From an uncultured Lachnospiraceae bacterium (GTDB lineage: Bacteria; Bacillota; Clostridia; Lachnospirales; Lachnospiraceae), in assembly GCA_944381535.1 (NCBI GenBank), contig CALWLN010000028.1, positions 1 through 35,784 of the forward strand: DNA of 35,784 nt, given 5' to 3'. Under the pieces are notes generated by a model, which saw only the letters and a list, made by a program, of their open reading frames with translations, ran no database searches and was not told where the DNA came from. Every line of letters begins with the position of its first letter. Within the stretch, counting starts at the first letter, position 1. A program made the translations under genes and the position numbers. Shown one piece after another: positions 24,498 to 32,256 of the stretch.

Positions 24498-26008
24498 GAG
24501 TTCTTGTATGTGTGAAAAGGACAGCGGACGGGGAGCTGAATCCTTTTGATGCCTGCGCTTATGAAGCAGCCCTGCAGATACCGGACAGTGAAGTGATACT
24601 GCTTTCTATGGGACCCGACAAGACAGAGGAAATGCTTCTTGATCTGACAAGACTTGGCGCAAAGGAGGCATATCTTTTGTGCGACAATGCCTTTGCGGGA
24701 GCGGATACGCTGGCTACGGCCTATGCATTGTCCTGCGCGGTAAAAAAACTTTCACCGGACCTGGTCATCTGCGGCAGGCAGACCGTGGACGGAGATACGG
24801 CACAGACAGGGCCGTCCCTGTCTGTCATGGCGGGGTTGACCCTGATTCCCAACGTGATGAAAATTTTGCGGACAGAGGGAAAACTGATATGTGAAACCAG
24901 GGAATTGGGAGAGAAGACCGTGGATTATCCGGCACTGATCACCGTGGAACGCATCAACCGGTTAAGGCTTCCAAGCATTCGCTCTAAGAAAGGGACGGTC
25001 ATTCACTGGACTGCGGAGGATATCGACGCGGATAAGCAGAAGTGTGGTTTAAAAGGGTCGCCCACCCGGGTGCTGGCATCCTTTCCAAATAAAGAGGGAA
25101 AGCGGAAATGTAAATGGATAGAAGCCAGGGAACTGCCTGCTGTGATCGAAGAAGGTCTGGCAAAAGAAAAAACGCGGTTACAGCCGGCGAAGAAATCAAA
25201 CGCGCTTCTTAAGGACATCTGGATAGTGGGAGAAGGACCAAGACTTTTTGCGGAGAGTATCAGTGAGGATATCACTGTGATTGAGAAAGAACGTTTTTGG
25301 CAAAAAGGGGATACCTGTCTGGATTTTGCGTTGAAATTTGCGGAATATGCCAGGGAAAGGCAGCCGAAGGTGATTCTCTGGGCAAGCGACGCATGGAGCA
25401 AAGCGGCAGCACCCCAGGTGGCAGCATTACTTCAGACCGGACTATGCGCGGACTGTACTGCCCTTGAGACGGATGGGGAGGAGCTGTTCATGTATCGCCC
25501 GGCATTTTCAGGCAATATCGTGGCCAAAATTGTCTGTATGACAGAGCCCCGGATGGCTACCGTCCGGACCGCCAGGAAAGGAAGTGGTGAGATTATCTGT
25601 GCGCTGGGAAAAGGCGCGCAAAATGTACTAGCGGATGTACAGACACTGGTGCAAAAAAGGAATGCATGGAATGCGGAAAAAAATGGCGTGACAGCGGGAA
25701 AGACTGGCCCTCCAGAAAGAAAGCATGGCGTGACAGCGGAAACTGCCCGATGGGATATCGCAGCTTCCAGAATGGCGGTGGATGCGGAAATGCTTCCTTA
25801 TGACAAGCAGGTGGGGCTTACCGGGAAAAGTGTAAATCCTGCGGTCTATATTGCTGTGGGTATCTCGGGTGCGGTACATCATATTGCGGGAATGAAACAG
25901 TCCGGTACGGTGATCGCCATCAACCCGGACAGGGAGGCGCCGATTTTTGACTATGCCGATTATGGGATTGCCGGGAAAGCGGAAGAGGTCATAGGCTATT
26001 TACAGTAA
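24494..26008 (+). CDS. Electron transfer flavoprotein, EtfB-EtfA fusion
   Basis: This 504-residue protein joins both ETF subunits in one chain. Residues 1-215 are EtfB: MRVLVCVKRT, FAGADTLATAYALSCAVKKL, and GRQTVDGDTAQTGP (94-107), the nucleotide-binding loop. Residues 225-390 are EtfA domain I (APQVAALLQTGLCADCTALE, then YRPAFSGNIVAKIVCMTEPR). From 425 comes the FAD domain: ASRMAVDAEMLPYDKQVGLT, AVYIAVGISGAVHH and AINPDREAPIFDYADYGI. Oddities: about 20 residues are missing after the first EtfB strand, the usual SGGRG before the linker reads CALGKGA, and the linker (390-420) contains an in-frame duplication. It likely accepts electrons from the GlcD-like/Fe-S pair. Bifurcation is inferred only. 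Confidence 0.93.
   Translation: MRVLVCVKRTADGELNPFDACAYEAALQIPDSEVILLSMGPDKTEEMLLDLTRLGAKEAYLLCDNAFAGADTLATAYALSCAVKKLSPDLVICGRQTVDGDTAQTGPSLSVMAGLTLIPNVMKILRTEGKLICETRELGEKTVDYPALITVERINRLRLPSIRSKKGTVIHWTAEDIDADKQKCGLKGSPTRVLASFPNKEGKRKCKWIEARELPAVIEEGLAKEKTRLQPAKKSNALLKDIWIVGEGPRLFAESISEDITVIEKERFWQKGDTCLDFALKFAEYARERQPKVILWASDAWSKAAAPQVAALLQTGLCADCTALETDGEELFMYRPAFSGNIVAKIVCMTEPRMATVRTARKGSGEIICALGKGAQNVLADVQTLVQKRNAWNAEKNGVTAGKTGPPERKHGVTAETARWDIAASRMAVDAEMLPYDKQVGLTGKSVNPAVYIAVGISGAVHHIAGMKQSGTVIAINPDREAPIFDYADYGIAGKAEEVIGYLQ
25683..25739 (+). repeat. In-frame direct duplication in the EtfA linker
   Basis: ATGGCGTGACAGCGG occurs at 25683-25697 and again at 25725-25739, 42 bases (14 codons) apart. 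The flanks are also similar (GGAAAGACTG against GGAAACTG). It encodes two NGVTA/HGVTA units between domain I and the FAD domain. It is a recent small duplication in a flexible linker. Confidence 0.85.
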
Positions 26009-26066
26009 GCCGCAAAACAAAACAAGCCATGGGCATGAAACACTATTTTCCAGAAAGGAGAACATC

Positions 26067-26861
26067 ATGAATTTTAAAAAGAGTTATCAAAAAAGCATCG
26101 GGTACACACCGATCTGCAAGATCGGAGAGTGCAGCCTGAAAAGACTGGAGTTTGGCATCATTGAACTGGAACCGGGCGGAGTCCAGGAGTTTGATACAGG
26201 GGACAAAGAGACAGCGTTTATTATGCTGGAAGGTCATTGCAACGTGAGCTTTGAGGATACCTGCTGGGAAAACATAGGAAACCGGAATACCGTATTTGAA
26301 AACCGCAGGGCGGAATCCTTTTATATGCCAAAGGAGCAGACGCTTCAGATTGAGGCCAGAGATCATGTAAAAATCGCGGTGTGCGCCACACCGGTTCAGG
26401 AGAAGACGAAGCCCCAGGTGTTAAGGGAAGACCATGTGGTATTGAAGCTTCTGGGGGAAGTGCCTTATCAGAGGGAAACCAGCTTTATTATTGACGAAAA
26501 TTCCAATGCGAAGGTTCTCACCATCGGCGAGGCCTATGTGACAGAAGGCAACTGGGCAGGTTTTCCGCCCCATAAGCATGATGTGGACAACATGCCCACG
26601 GAATGTATTGCGGAGGAAATTTATTATTTTCTGTTTGACCCCAAGCAGGGCTTTGCGGTGCAGTGTCTGTATACCTCTGACGGAAGCGTGGAGGAGGCCT
26701 ACCGGGTAAAAAATGACGAGCTTGTGGAATTTCCTTACGGATATCACACCACTGTCGCAACCCCAGGCTACGCAACCTATTTTCTGTGGCTGATGGCAGG
26801 CGATTACCAGGGCTTTAACAGGAGCAGCGACCCGGAGCATGCGTGGATTGAAAACCGGTAG
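26067..26861 (+). CDS. iolB: IolB-family 5-deoxy-glucuronate isomerase-like protein
   Basis: This 264-residue bicupin matches IolB in length and motifs. Metal ligands lie in FPPHKHD (His169, His171) with the following glutamates EEIYYF (183-184) and a later His in YGYHTTVATPGYATYFLWLMAG. IolB converts 5-deoxy-glucuronate to 2-deoxy-5-keto-gluconate in inositol breakdown, the step before an IolC kinase and IolJ aldolase. Those two families also appear in this operon. iolG, iolE and iolD are absent from the window, so its substrate may be a different uronate or keto-sugar. The gap of 58 bases to etfBA contains an AAAGGAG ribosome site. Confidence 0.85.
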   Translation: MNFKKSYQKSIGYTPICKIGECSLKRLEFGIIELEPGGVQEFDTGDKETAFIMLEGHCNVSFEDTCWENIGNRNTVFENRRAESFYMPKEQTLQIEARDHVKIAVCATPVQEKTKPQVLREDHVVLKLLGEVPYQRETSFIIDENSNAKVLTIGEAYVTEGNWAGFPPHKHDVDNMPTECIAEEIYYFLFDPKQGFAVQCLYTSDGSVEEAYRVKNDELVEFPYGYHTTVATPGYATYFLWLMAGDYQGFNRSSDPEHAWIENR

Positions 26862-26892
26862 CGGCAAAGGAGAGAAAACGATGACATGAATC

Positions 26893-26931
26893 TATGGCAC
26901 CAACTTTGAAGTGTTTTGGTGAGATTCCATA
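26893..26931 (+). other. Intercistronic hairpin between iolB and the isomerase gene
   Basis: TATGGCACCAA (26893-26903) can pair with TTGGTG (26916-26921) and, after 5 unpaired bases, CCATA (26927-26931). Just upstream, AAAGGAGAGAAAACG leads to an ATG followed at once by ACA TGA, a ribosome site with no gene. This 112-base gap may process the mRNA or mark a lost small gene. Confidence 0.35.
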
Positions 26932-26973
26932 ACTGCTGTGATAAGAAGCTTGAGAGAAAAGGAGGAAAAGAAC

Positions 26974-28365
26974 ATGCTGGATTACAAGGTAAAGATCGGG
27001 CTGGCTCCAATGCGCAGGGATGTCACGCCCAGACCAGGTATATTTAACTGGGAAAAGGCGGAGGCGAGAGGCGCGCGAATCGTAGCATACATCAAGGAGC
27101 ATTATACCAGGGATAATGTCTCCTTTGTGGATCTGGAGGGAATCAATCCCGTCGGCGTTATGTACTGTACCGCAGATGCGGAAGCGGTGGTGGATCGGTT
27201 TCGGAAGGAGGCAGTAGACGCGGTATTTATCATCAATTGTAATTTCGGAAATGAGGAGATTGCGGGTTACGTCGCGAGAGAGCTGGGCAAGCCGGTACTG
27301 CTCTGGGCGCCACTGGACGATGAATTTGAGGAGGACGGGACCCGGTATACGGACAGCCAGTGCGGTTTGTTTGGGACAAGCAGAATGCTGCAAAGGCTGC
27401 ATGTTCCGTTTTCCTATATTGAAACCTGCCGCGTGGAGGAAGATATTTTCAGAGAAGGTCTGGAAAAATTTATTTCGGTAAGCTGTATGGTCAAGAACTT
27501 CCGCAGGCTGAAGCTTGCCCAGGTGGGAAGCAGGCCCCGTCCCTTCTATTCCGTTATTTACAATGAAGGGGAATTCATGGAAAAATTCGGGATTTCTGTG
27601 CTGCCGGTAAATCTGGCGGTGGTTCAGGATAAGTATTTAAGAATCCTGCGGGAAAGGGAGGAGGAGCTTGCTGAGGGGGCAAAACTTCTGGAATCCAGAT
27701 ATATCCTGGATGAATTGTCAAAGCCTGTATTAAAGAAGATTTACGCCTTTGTGCTGCTGTATCAGGAAATTTTTGAGGAATACCAGGTGGACGTGATTTC
27801 CGCTGAATGCTGGACGGCCATGCAGCTTCTGATGGAGGCAATGCCCTGCGTGGCGTATAGTATCCTGGCGGATATGGGCTATATCATCAGTTGTGAATCG
27901 GATGTGCTGGGGGCTGTCAGTATGGCATTGCTCTCCTGTGCTACCCAGGGGAAGAAGGTGCCGTTCTTCGGGGAATTTACGGTCCGCCATCCGGAGAATA
28001 AAAATGCGGAACTTCTGTGGCACTGCGGCCCCTTTGCCTATTCCCTCAAGAAGGAAGGGACGAAGGCGCAGATGGTCAATATGAGAGAATGGATGCAGGT
28101 GAAGGATGGTTCCTATACAATTGCCAGGATGGACCAGGACAATGGGGATTATCGTCTGCTGACGGGCAGGTTCCATACTACGGAGGGGCCCTATACTTTC
28201 GGAACTTATCTGTGGGCGGAGTTTGACAATCTTTCCAGGTGGGAAAAGAAGCTGGTGGAGGGACCATATATCCATCATATGGCAGAAATAGAGGGGGATT
28301 ATACGGAGGTATTGAAGGAATTCTGCAAATATGTGCAAGGTCTTAGTGTAGATACGGTGGAGTAG
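26974..28365 (+). CDS. L-fucose/L-arabinose isomerase-family protein
   Basis: 463 residues from ATG 26974, which follows AAAGGAGGAAAAGAAC; the frame is open earlier without a ribosome site. It has the FucI/AraA fold layout, with AVFIINCNFGNEEIAGYVAR and ELGKPVLLWAPLDDEF in the N-terminal domain. The probable metal ligands lie in DVISAECWTAMQL, ISCESDVLGAVSMALLSCA, and LLWHCGPFAYS (Glu, Asp, His). It probably interconverts an aldose and a ketose with Mn2+, feeding the FGGY kinase. It is too divergent to name fucose, arabinose or another sugar. It is the last gene of the operon and faces the convergent rpiR gene. Confidence 0.8.
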   Translation: MLDYKVKIGLAPMRRDVTPRPGIFNWEKAEARGARIVAYIKEHYTRDNVSFVDLEGINPVGVMYCTADAEAVVDRFRKEAVDAVFIINCNFGNEEIAGYVARELGKPVLLWAPLDDEFEEDGTRYTDSQCGLFGTSRMLQRLHVPFSYIETCRVEEDIFREGLEKFISVSCMVKNFRRLKLAQVGSRPRPFYSVIYNEGEFMEKFGISVLPVNLAVVQDKYLRILREREEELAEGAKLLESRYILDELSKPVLKKIYAFVLLYQEIFEEYQVDVISAECWTAMQLLMEAMPCVAYSILADMGYIISCESDVLGAVSMALLSCATQGKKVPFFGEFTVRHPENKNAELLWHCGPFAYSLKKEGTKAQMVNMREWMQVKDGSYTIARMDQDNGDYRLLTGRFHTTEGPYTFGTYLWAEFDNLSRWEKKLVEGPYIHHMAEIEGDYTEVLKEFCKYVQGLSVDTVE

Positions 28366-28393
28366 GAGAATGGATTAAAATCAGCGTCCCAAG

Positions 28394-28435
28394 GGCTGCC
28401 ACACCTGGCTTTTGCAAGCAGTTTGCGTGACAGCC
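28394..28435. other. Hairpin between operon end and rpiR
   Basis: GGCTGCCAC (28394-28402) faces GTGACAGCC (28427-28435), eight pairs with one mismatch, with a small inner GCAA/TTGC pair. There is no T run, so this is a weak candidate for a shared bidirectional terminator of the convergent genes. Confidence 0.35.
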
Positions 28436-28476
28436 TCCTGTGAAAACCGGGGAAAGGCAGAATGATAGCTGTGGAA

Positions 28477-29316
28477 TCAGAATTTCTTGGATTCCAGGGC
28501 TATCTCCGTAGACTGAATTGCGTCAAGAATCTTATCACCGCCATGTAGGACAAGGTAGGTATACAGTGTGTCGATGATGGCAAGCTGGGCGATCCGGGAG
28601 GTCATGGCCAAGATACTGTGTTTGGTCTCTTCGGCATGTGTGATCAGGAAATAGTCGCTGTGTCTGGCAACAGGGGACTTTGCGTAACCGGTGACGCTAA
28701 TGGTAGTGGCATTGTTCTTCCTGGCCTCGGCCAGAGCGTTGACAATATCCACAGAGGAGCCGGAATGGGAAATCGCCAGGACAACGTCCCCTGGGCCGAG
28801 GTGAGAAGCAATGATCATCTGCATATGGTTATCACAATAAGCATATGCGGGAAGTCCGAGGCGAATCAGTTTGTGTGTGGCATCCTGCGCAAGGGATGCC
28901 GAGCTGCCAAGTCCTATGACAGCAATCGAATGCGCATGGAGCAGGGCACCTGCGGCAGCTTCCATGGTATCGGAATCCAACTGGAGTTTTGTGCGTTCCA
29001 GCGTCTGAATGATATCAGCGCAATGCTTTTGGTAAAGATCTATGGCGGAATCCTCTTTGACAGCAGTAGTACTGCCGATAAAACTACCGCCAATCTCCTG
29101 GGCAATGTTTATCTTCAGCGCCTGGTAGCCGCTTAAACCAAGCTTTTTGGCAAAGCGGATAACGGTTGCGTCCCCGCAGCCGCAGGCGGCGGCAAGTTCA
29201 CTGATGGACAGAGCGATTAGTTCAGAAGGATGTTGAAGAATCCAGTCTGCTAATTTGCGCTCGCCTCTGCCAAAGGACGAATAACTATCCTGAATTTGTA
29301 ATAGTGTAGTTTTCAT
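28477..29316 (-). CDS. RpiR/MurR-family transcriptional regulator
   Basis: This 279-residue protein has an N-terminal RpiR helix-turn-helix (ELIALSISELAAACGCGDAT, VIRFAKKLGLSGYQALK). The SIS sugar-phosphate domain follows (SIAVIGLGSSASLAQDATHK, then VLAISHSGSSVDIVNALAEA and ATTISVTGYAKSPVAR). RpiR proteins respond to phosphosugars and repress or activate adjacent sugar genes. It is convergent with the catabolic operon and the likeliest regulator of it. Its promoter lies inside the 36-bp repeat cluster. The ATG at 29316 has GGGGAGGGGAAGCCT upstream. Confidence 0.93.
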   Translation of the reverse strand: MKTTLLQIQDSYSSFGRGERKLADWILQHPSELIALSISELAAACGCGDATVIRFAKKLGLSGYQALKINIAQEIGGSFIGSTTAVKEDSAIDLYQKHCADIIQTLERTKLQLDSDTMEAAAGALLHAHSIAVIGLGSSASLAQDATHKLIRLGLPAYAYCDNHMQMIIASHLGPGDVVLAISHSGSSVDIVNALAEARKNNATTISVTGYAKSPVARHSDYFLITHAEETKHSILAMTSRIAQLAIIDTLYTYLVLHGGDKILDAIQSTEIALESKKF

Positions 29317-29348
29317 AGGCTTCCCCTCCCCCGGGATACTGATTTTAT

Positions 29349-29456
29349 AAGTATGATAGGAACCGCTTTGCGAACCCTATTATCAAGTATAATAGGAACC
29401 GCTGCGCGAACCCTATTATCAAGTATAATAGGAACCGCTGCGCAAACCCTATTATC
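29349..29456. repeat. Three 36-bp tandem palindromic repeats
   Basis: Units at 29349-29384, 29385-29420 and 29421-29456 differ by only a few bases. Each has AAGTATAATAGGAACCGC, then CGAACCCTATTATC (consensus), so ATAATAGG can pair with CCTATTAT to form a small hairpin. They lie in the 5' leader of rpiR; the third copy supplies its -10 box. A 65-codon frame on the minus strand reads them as repeated ILDNRVRAAVPI; I judge it incidental. Confidence 0.92.
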
Positions 29457-29479
29457 AAGTATTGTATCATAGTTTGCAA
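29451..29479 (-). promoter_or_regulatory. Promoter of rpiR, -10 box within the repeat
   Basis: On the minus strand TTGCAA (29479-29474) is followed after 17 bases by GATAAT (29456-29451, 5 of 6), which is the end of repeat copy 3. Transcription would start within copy 3 and put copies 2 and 1 in the leader. Confidence 0.55.
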
Positions 29480-29498
29480 TAAAATAAAATGAGAAAGA

Positions 29499-29526
29499 TT
29501 GTCTAAGCAATAAATTTTCCTATAGT
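29499..29526 (+). promoter_or_regulatory. Promoter of the ABC exporter genes
   Basis: TTGTCT (29499-29504), a 16-base spacer, then TATAGT (29521-29526, 5 of 6), about 70 bases before ATG 29598. The 281-base gap 29317-29597 holds this promoter, the rpiR promoter and the repeat cluster. Confidence 0.5.
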
Positions 29527-29597
29527 TTTTCTTTCATTGTCTTTTTGTTGTGAAATACCCGTTATCCTGTTCTTATCAAAAAGAAAGGCGGGATAAC

Positions 29598-30677
29598 ATG
29601 AAAGCGATCATCAAGCGGGAACTGAAAAATTATGTAAAAAATCCCATTCTATGGCTGGGACTTCTGTTTGTCATTTTCTGGCTGTTTCAGTTCCTAAGTC
29701 CCTATTTAACAATTCATTATTTTAGGTCAGAGGAAGAACTGGAAGCTCTGGAGCCGGAAAATATAGCGGACGCGGATATCATGGAGGGATATCTTCCGGC
29801 CACTGAGGAGGAGCGGATGGAGATTGCCATTGCCAAGGAGTTGCCCAACATCATGGAGGTTCTTGGAATGAGCGAAGAGGAGGCCAGGGCGCTCCTTAAT
29901 GAAATGCGTCAGAAGGGCATGGGCCCGAATGAGATGATGGATGAGCTATATGGAAAATATGGCTATTACAGCTCCTATGGCCTGGATTACTGGTATCAGG
30001 TGTCGGAGCTTCGCAAGGGAAGTCTTGCGGAGGCAAACGCCTACATCGAAGAAAATCTGAGCGACCACTCCTTTTCCTATTACCTCGGCAGAAAGTTTGC
30101 GGATTTTGGCGGGCTGTTCCTGGGGTTCTTTGCCACCATATTGCTGGCCTTTCTCTTTATCCGGGACATGAAGCGGGATACCTACGAGCTCCTGCACACA
30201 AAACCGGTTTCTGCGTTTGCGTATATCGGAGGAAAGGTGGCCGGGGGATTTCTGGCCATGGGGATGGTCTGGGGAATCCTGACCCTTTTGTTTGGCGGGT
30301 GGTGCCAGATTTACGGCCGGCAGCAGGGGTTTCCGGTGAATTTCCTGGAATTTGCGGGAATCGCGGCTCTTTACATTCTGCCTAACATGCTGATGATTGT
30401 CTGCGTGTATACGCTGGCGGCGTTGGCCTTTCGAAATCCCCTGCCCGCCATGCCCTTCTTATTTTTGTACATTGTCTACTCCAACCTGGGCGGCAGGGGG
30501 CCGGATGGAACCTATGGGTATTACGGGCGGCCATTGGCCATTATGGTGCGGTTTCCGGGAACTTTCTTTGACACCACGCCGCCGCCTCTGGCCCTGTTAA
30601 ATCAGACCTTTCTGATTCTGGCGTCCGGCATTATCATTGTTGCTGCCGCCGCTCTCTGGAAAAGGAGGCGGATATGA
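29598..30677 (+). CDS. ABC-2 type permease with a large extracytoplasmic loop
   Basis: About 359 residues from ATG 29598. The first membrane segment is at about residues 17-37 (NPILWLGLLFVIFWLFQFLS). A charged, probably external domain of about 140 residues follows (EEEARALLNEMRQKGMGPNE), then five more hydrophobic stretches, with FLGFFATILLAFLFIRDMKR preceding the short cytoplasmic TYELLHTKPVS. This ABC-2 layout occurs in lantibiotic-immunity, bacitracin-type and NatAB-like exporters. It precedes a second permease and an ATPase, so the three probably form one exporter. The substrate is unknown. Confidence 0.85.
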   Translation: MKAIIKRELKNYVKNPILWLGLLFVIFWLFQFLSPYLTIHYFRSEEELEALEPENIADADIMEGYLPATEEERMEIAIAKELPNIMEVLGMSEEEARALLNEMRQKGMGPNEMMDELYGKYGYYSSYGLDYWYQVSELRKGSLAEANAYIEENLSDHSFSYYLGRKFADFGGLFLGFFATILLAFLFIRDMKRDTYELLHTKPVSAFAYIGGKVAGGFLAMGMVWGILTLLFGGWCQIYGRQQGFPVNFLEFAGIAALYILPNMLMIVCVYTLAALAFRNPLPAMPFLFLYIVYSNLGGRGPDGTYGYYGRPLAIMVRFPGTFFDTTPPPLALLNQTFLILASGIIIVAAAALWKRRRI

Positions 30678-31330
30678 TGAAACGGGAATTAAAAATCTGC
30701 CTTCCGGTTTATAAAATCGTATACTCCGTATGCTATCTGGTGATCTTAAGCGTCATCCAGGGAGTTGCCTATATGGATGAAATCGGCGGAGCCCTGGACG
30801 CCAATATTGCCCTGCTGGCGGTGGTGTTCTGTGCCGAGACCTATGTGATGGAACGAAGCGGAAAGCGTAATGAGATCATCGGCCTGTATCCCAGGAAGCG
30901 GAAGGCGCGCATGGTGTTTCGGAGAATGGCGGTACAGACAGTCTACCTCTGCCTGTTGTCCTACGCGGGATATTTCTTCTTCTTTTGGCAGCGGCCGCTG
31001 AATCTGGGAATCCATTCCTTCTGGTTTTTGTTCGGAACCTACGTGGCAGCCGTAACGGCGACCATTTTATTTTGGGGAACCTTGTCCATGACCCTGTCCA
31101 ACCTGTTTCAGAATCAGTGGGCGGGAATCGGGCTGTCGGTGGTACTGTGGCTTGTGGTTGTATATAGCCTTGGAAAAGAGATTCTCGGGAAATTCGGCAT
31201 ATTTGCCTATGTGTACCGCAGCCTGACAGAACCGGGAGACGTAAGCTGGCTCTGGGGAAAGGGGCTTGGAATTTTACTGACTTTGGTGATGGCGGGGCTT
31301 GTGCCTTATATTTTAAAGAAAAGAGGTTAG
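30674..31330 (+). CDS. Second ABC-2 permease subunit
   Basis: This 218-residue membrane protein starts at ATG 30674 (or 30677), overlapping the previous stop and preceded by AGGAGG. About six hydrophobic segments are seen, including VYSVCYLVILSVIQGVAYM at the start and WLWGKGLGILLTLVMAGLVP near the end. A charged, basic segment after the second (RSGKRNEIIGLYPRKRKARM) resembles a cytoplasmic coupling loop. Homology to a named family is not clear, but its place between a permease and an ATPase gene supports a transporter subunit. Confidence 0.75.
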   Translation: MMKRELKICLPVYKIVYSVCYLVILSVIQGVAYMDEIGGALDANIALLAVVFCAETYVMERSGKRNEIIGLYPRKRKARMVFRRMAVQTVYLCLLSYAGYFFFFWQRPLNLGIHSFWFLFGTYVAAVTATILFWGTLSMTLSNLFQNQWAGIGLSVVLWLVVVYSLGKEILGKFGIFAYVYRSLTEPGDVSWLWGKGLGILLTLVMAGLVPYILKKRG

Positions 31331-31334
31331 AGGG

Positions 31335-32204
31335 ATGAATATCAAAATAAAGGATTTGACGGTAACCTTTAAAAACGGTGTGACGGCGGTAAACCATGTG
31401 GATTTGGAAATTCCCCATGGAATCTACGGACTGTTGGGGGAAAACGGCGCGGGAAAGACCACCCTTATGCGGGTGCTGACCACGACCCAGAAGCCCACCG
31501 GGGGAACCGTCATCATGGACCAGATGATGTATGAGGAGAGCAACTATGGGAACATTCAGAAGAAAATCGGCTATCTGCCACAGGAATTAAATTTGTACCC
31601 CAATCTGAGTGTGCGGGAGTGTCTGGAATATCTGGGGGACCTTTCCGGTGTCCCAAAGAAAGAATGCAGGGAGAGAATCGACTTTTACCTGGAAAAAACC
31701 AGCCTGTGGGAGCACCGGAAAAAGAAAATACGGCAGCTTTCCGGGGGAATGAAGCGGCGGTTGGGACTGATTCAGGCTCTGCTGAATGAGCCTGAATTTC
31801 TGATCATTGACGAGCCCACCACAGGCCTGGACCCGGAGGAACGCATCCGTATCCGCAATCTTCTGGTGGATTTCTCCGAAAACAGGACGGTGCTGTTTTC
31901 CACCCATGTGGTGGAGGATCTGGCGGCCACCTGCAACCGGCTGGCCGTCATGCGGAAAGGCTCCTTCCTCTACACCGGCACGGTGAATGAACTGATGAAC
32001 ATGGCAAAGGGCCATATCTGGGTCTGCGCCGTGAAGGACGACAGGGAAGCCAGAGAACTGGAGGGGCAGTACCACATTTCTTCCAAGCAGTTTGTGGAAG
32101 AGGGCATGCGGCTGAAAATCATCAGTGAAAAAAAGCCGCCTCTTCCCTGCAGCCAGCCGGAGCTTACCCTGGAGGACGCTTATATGTATGTGATGAGCCG
32201 GTAG
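31335..32204 (+). CDS. ABC transporter ATP-binding protein
   Basis: This 289-residue ATPase has Walker A GENGAGKTT (35-43), a Q-loop in IGYLPQELNLYPNLS, signature LSGGMKRRLGL, Walker B FLIIDEPTTGLDP and an H-loop in VLFSTHVVEDLA. The C-terminal 80 residues (GTVNELMNMAKGHIWVCAV onward) form the accessory domain usual in ABC-2 exporters of the NatA/BcrA kind. Four bases separate it from the second permease gene, so it energises that pair. No two-component pair of bacteriocin-immunity type lies next to it; the nearest one is at 13905-15853. Confidence 0.95.
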   Translation: MNIKIKDLTVTFKNGVTAVNHVDLEIPHGIYGLLGENGAGKTTLMRVLTTTQKPTGGTVIMDQMMYEESNYGNIQKKIGYLPQELNLYPNLSVRECLEYLGDLSGVPKKECRERIDFYLEKTSLWEHRKKKIRQLSGGMKRRLGLIQALLNEPEFLIIDEPTTGLDPEERIRIRNLLVDFSENRTVLFSTHVVEDLAATCNRLAVMRKGSFLYTGTVNELMNMAKGHIWVCAVKDDREARELEGQYHISSKQFVEEGMRLKIISEKKPPLPCSQPELTLEDAYMYVMSR

Positions 32205-32208
32205 TCCG

Positions 32209-32254
32209 TTTCCATCACATGGAAAAATGGATTGCGCCTATCTGTGTACGCAAT
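32209..32254. other. Two small hairpins between convergent genes
   Basis: TTTCCAT-cac-ATGGAAA (32209-32225, 7-bp stem) and ATTGCG with CGCAAT (32231-32236, 32249-32254) lie between the ABC ATPase and the minus-strand hypothetical gene. Neither has a T run; they may serve as weak terminators. Confidence 0.35.
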
Positions 32255-32256
32255 GG

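Noticed and set aside
29313-29510. A 65-codon minus-strand frame with a repeated ILDNRV-AVPI peptide
   Set aside because: It is created by the 36-bp DNA repeats, starts at TTG without a ribosome site, and overlaps the rpiR start; best explained as incidental.
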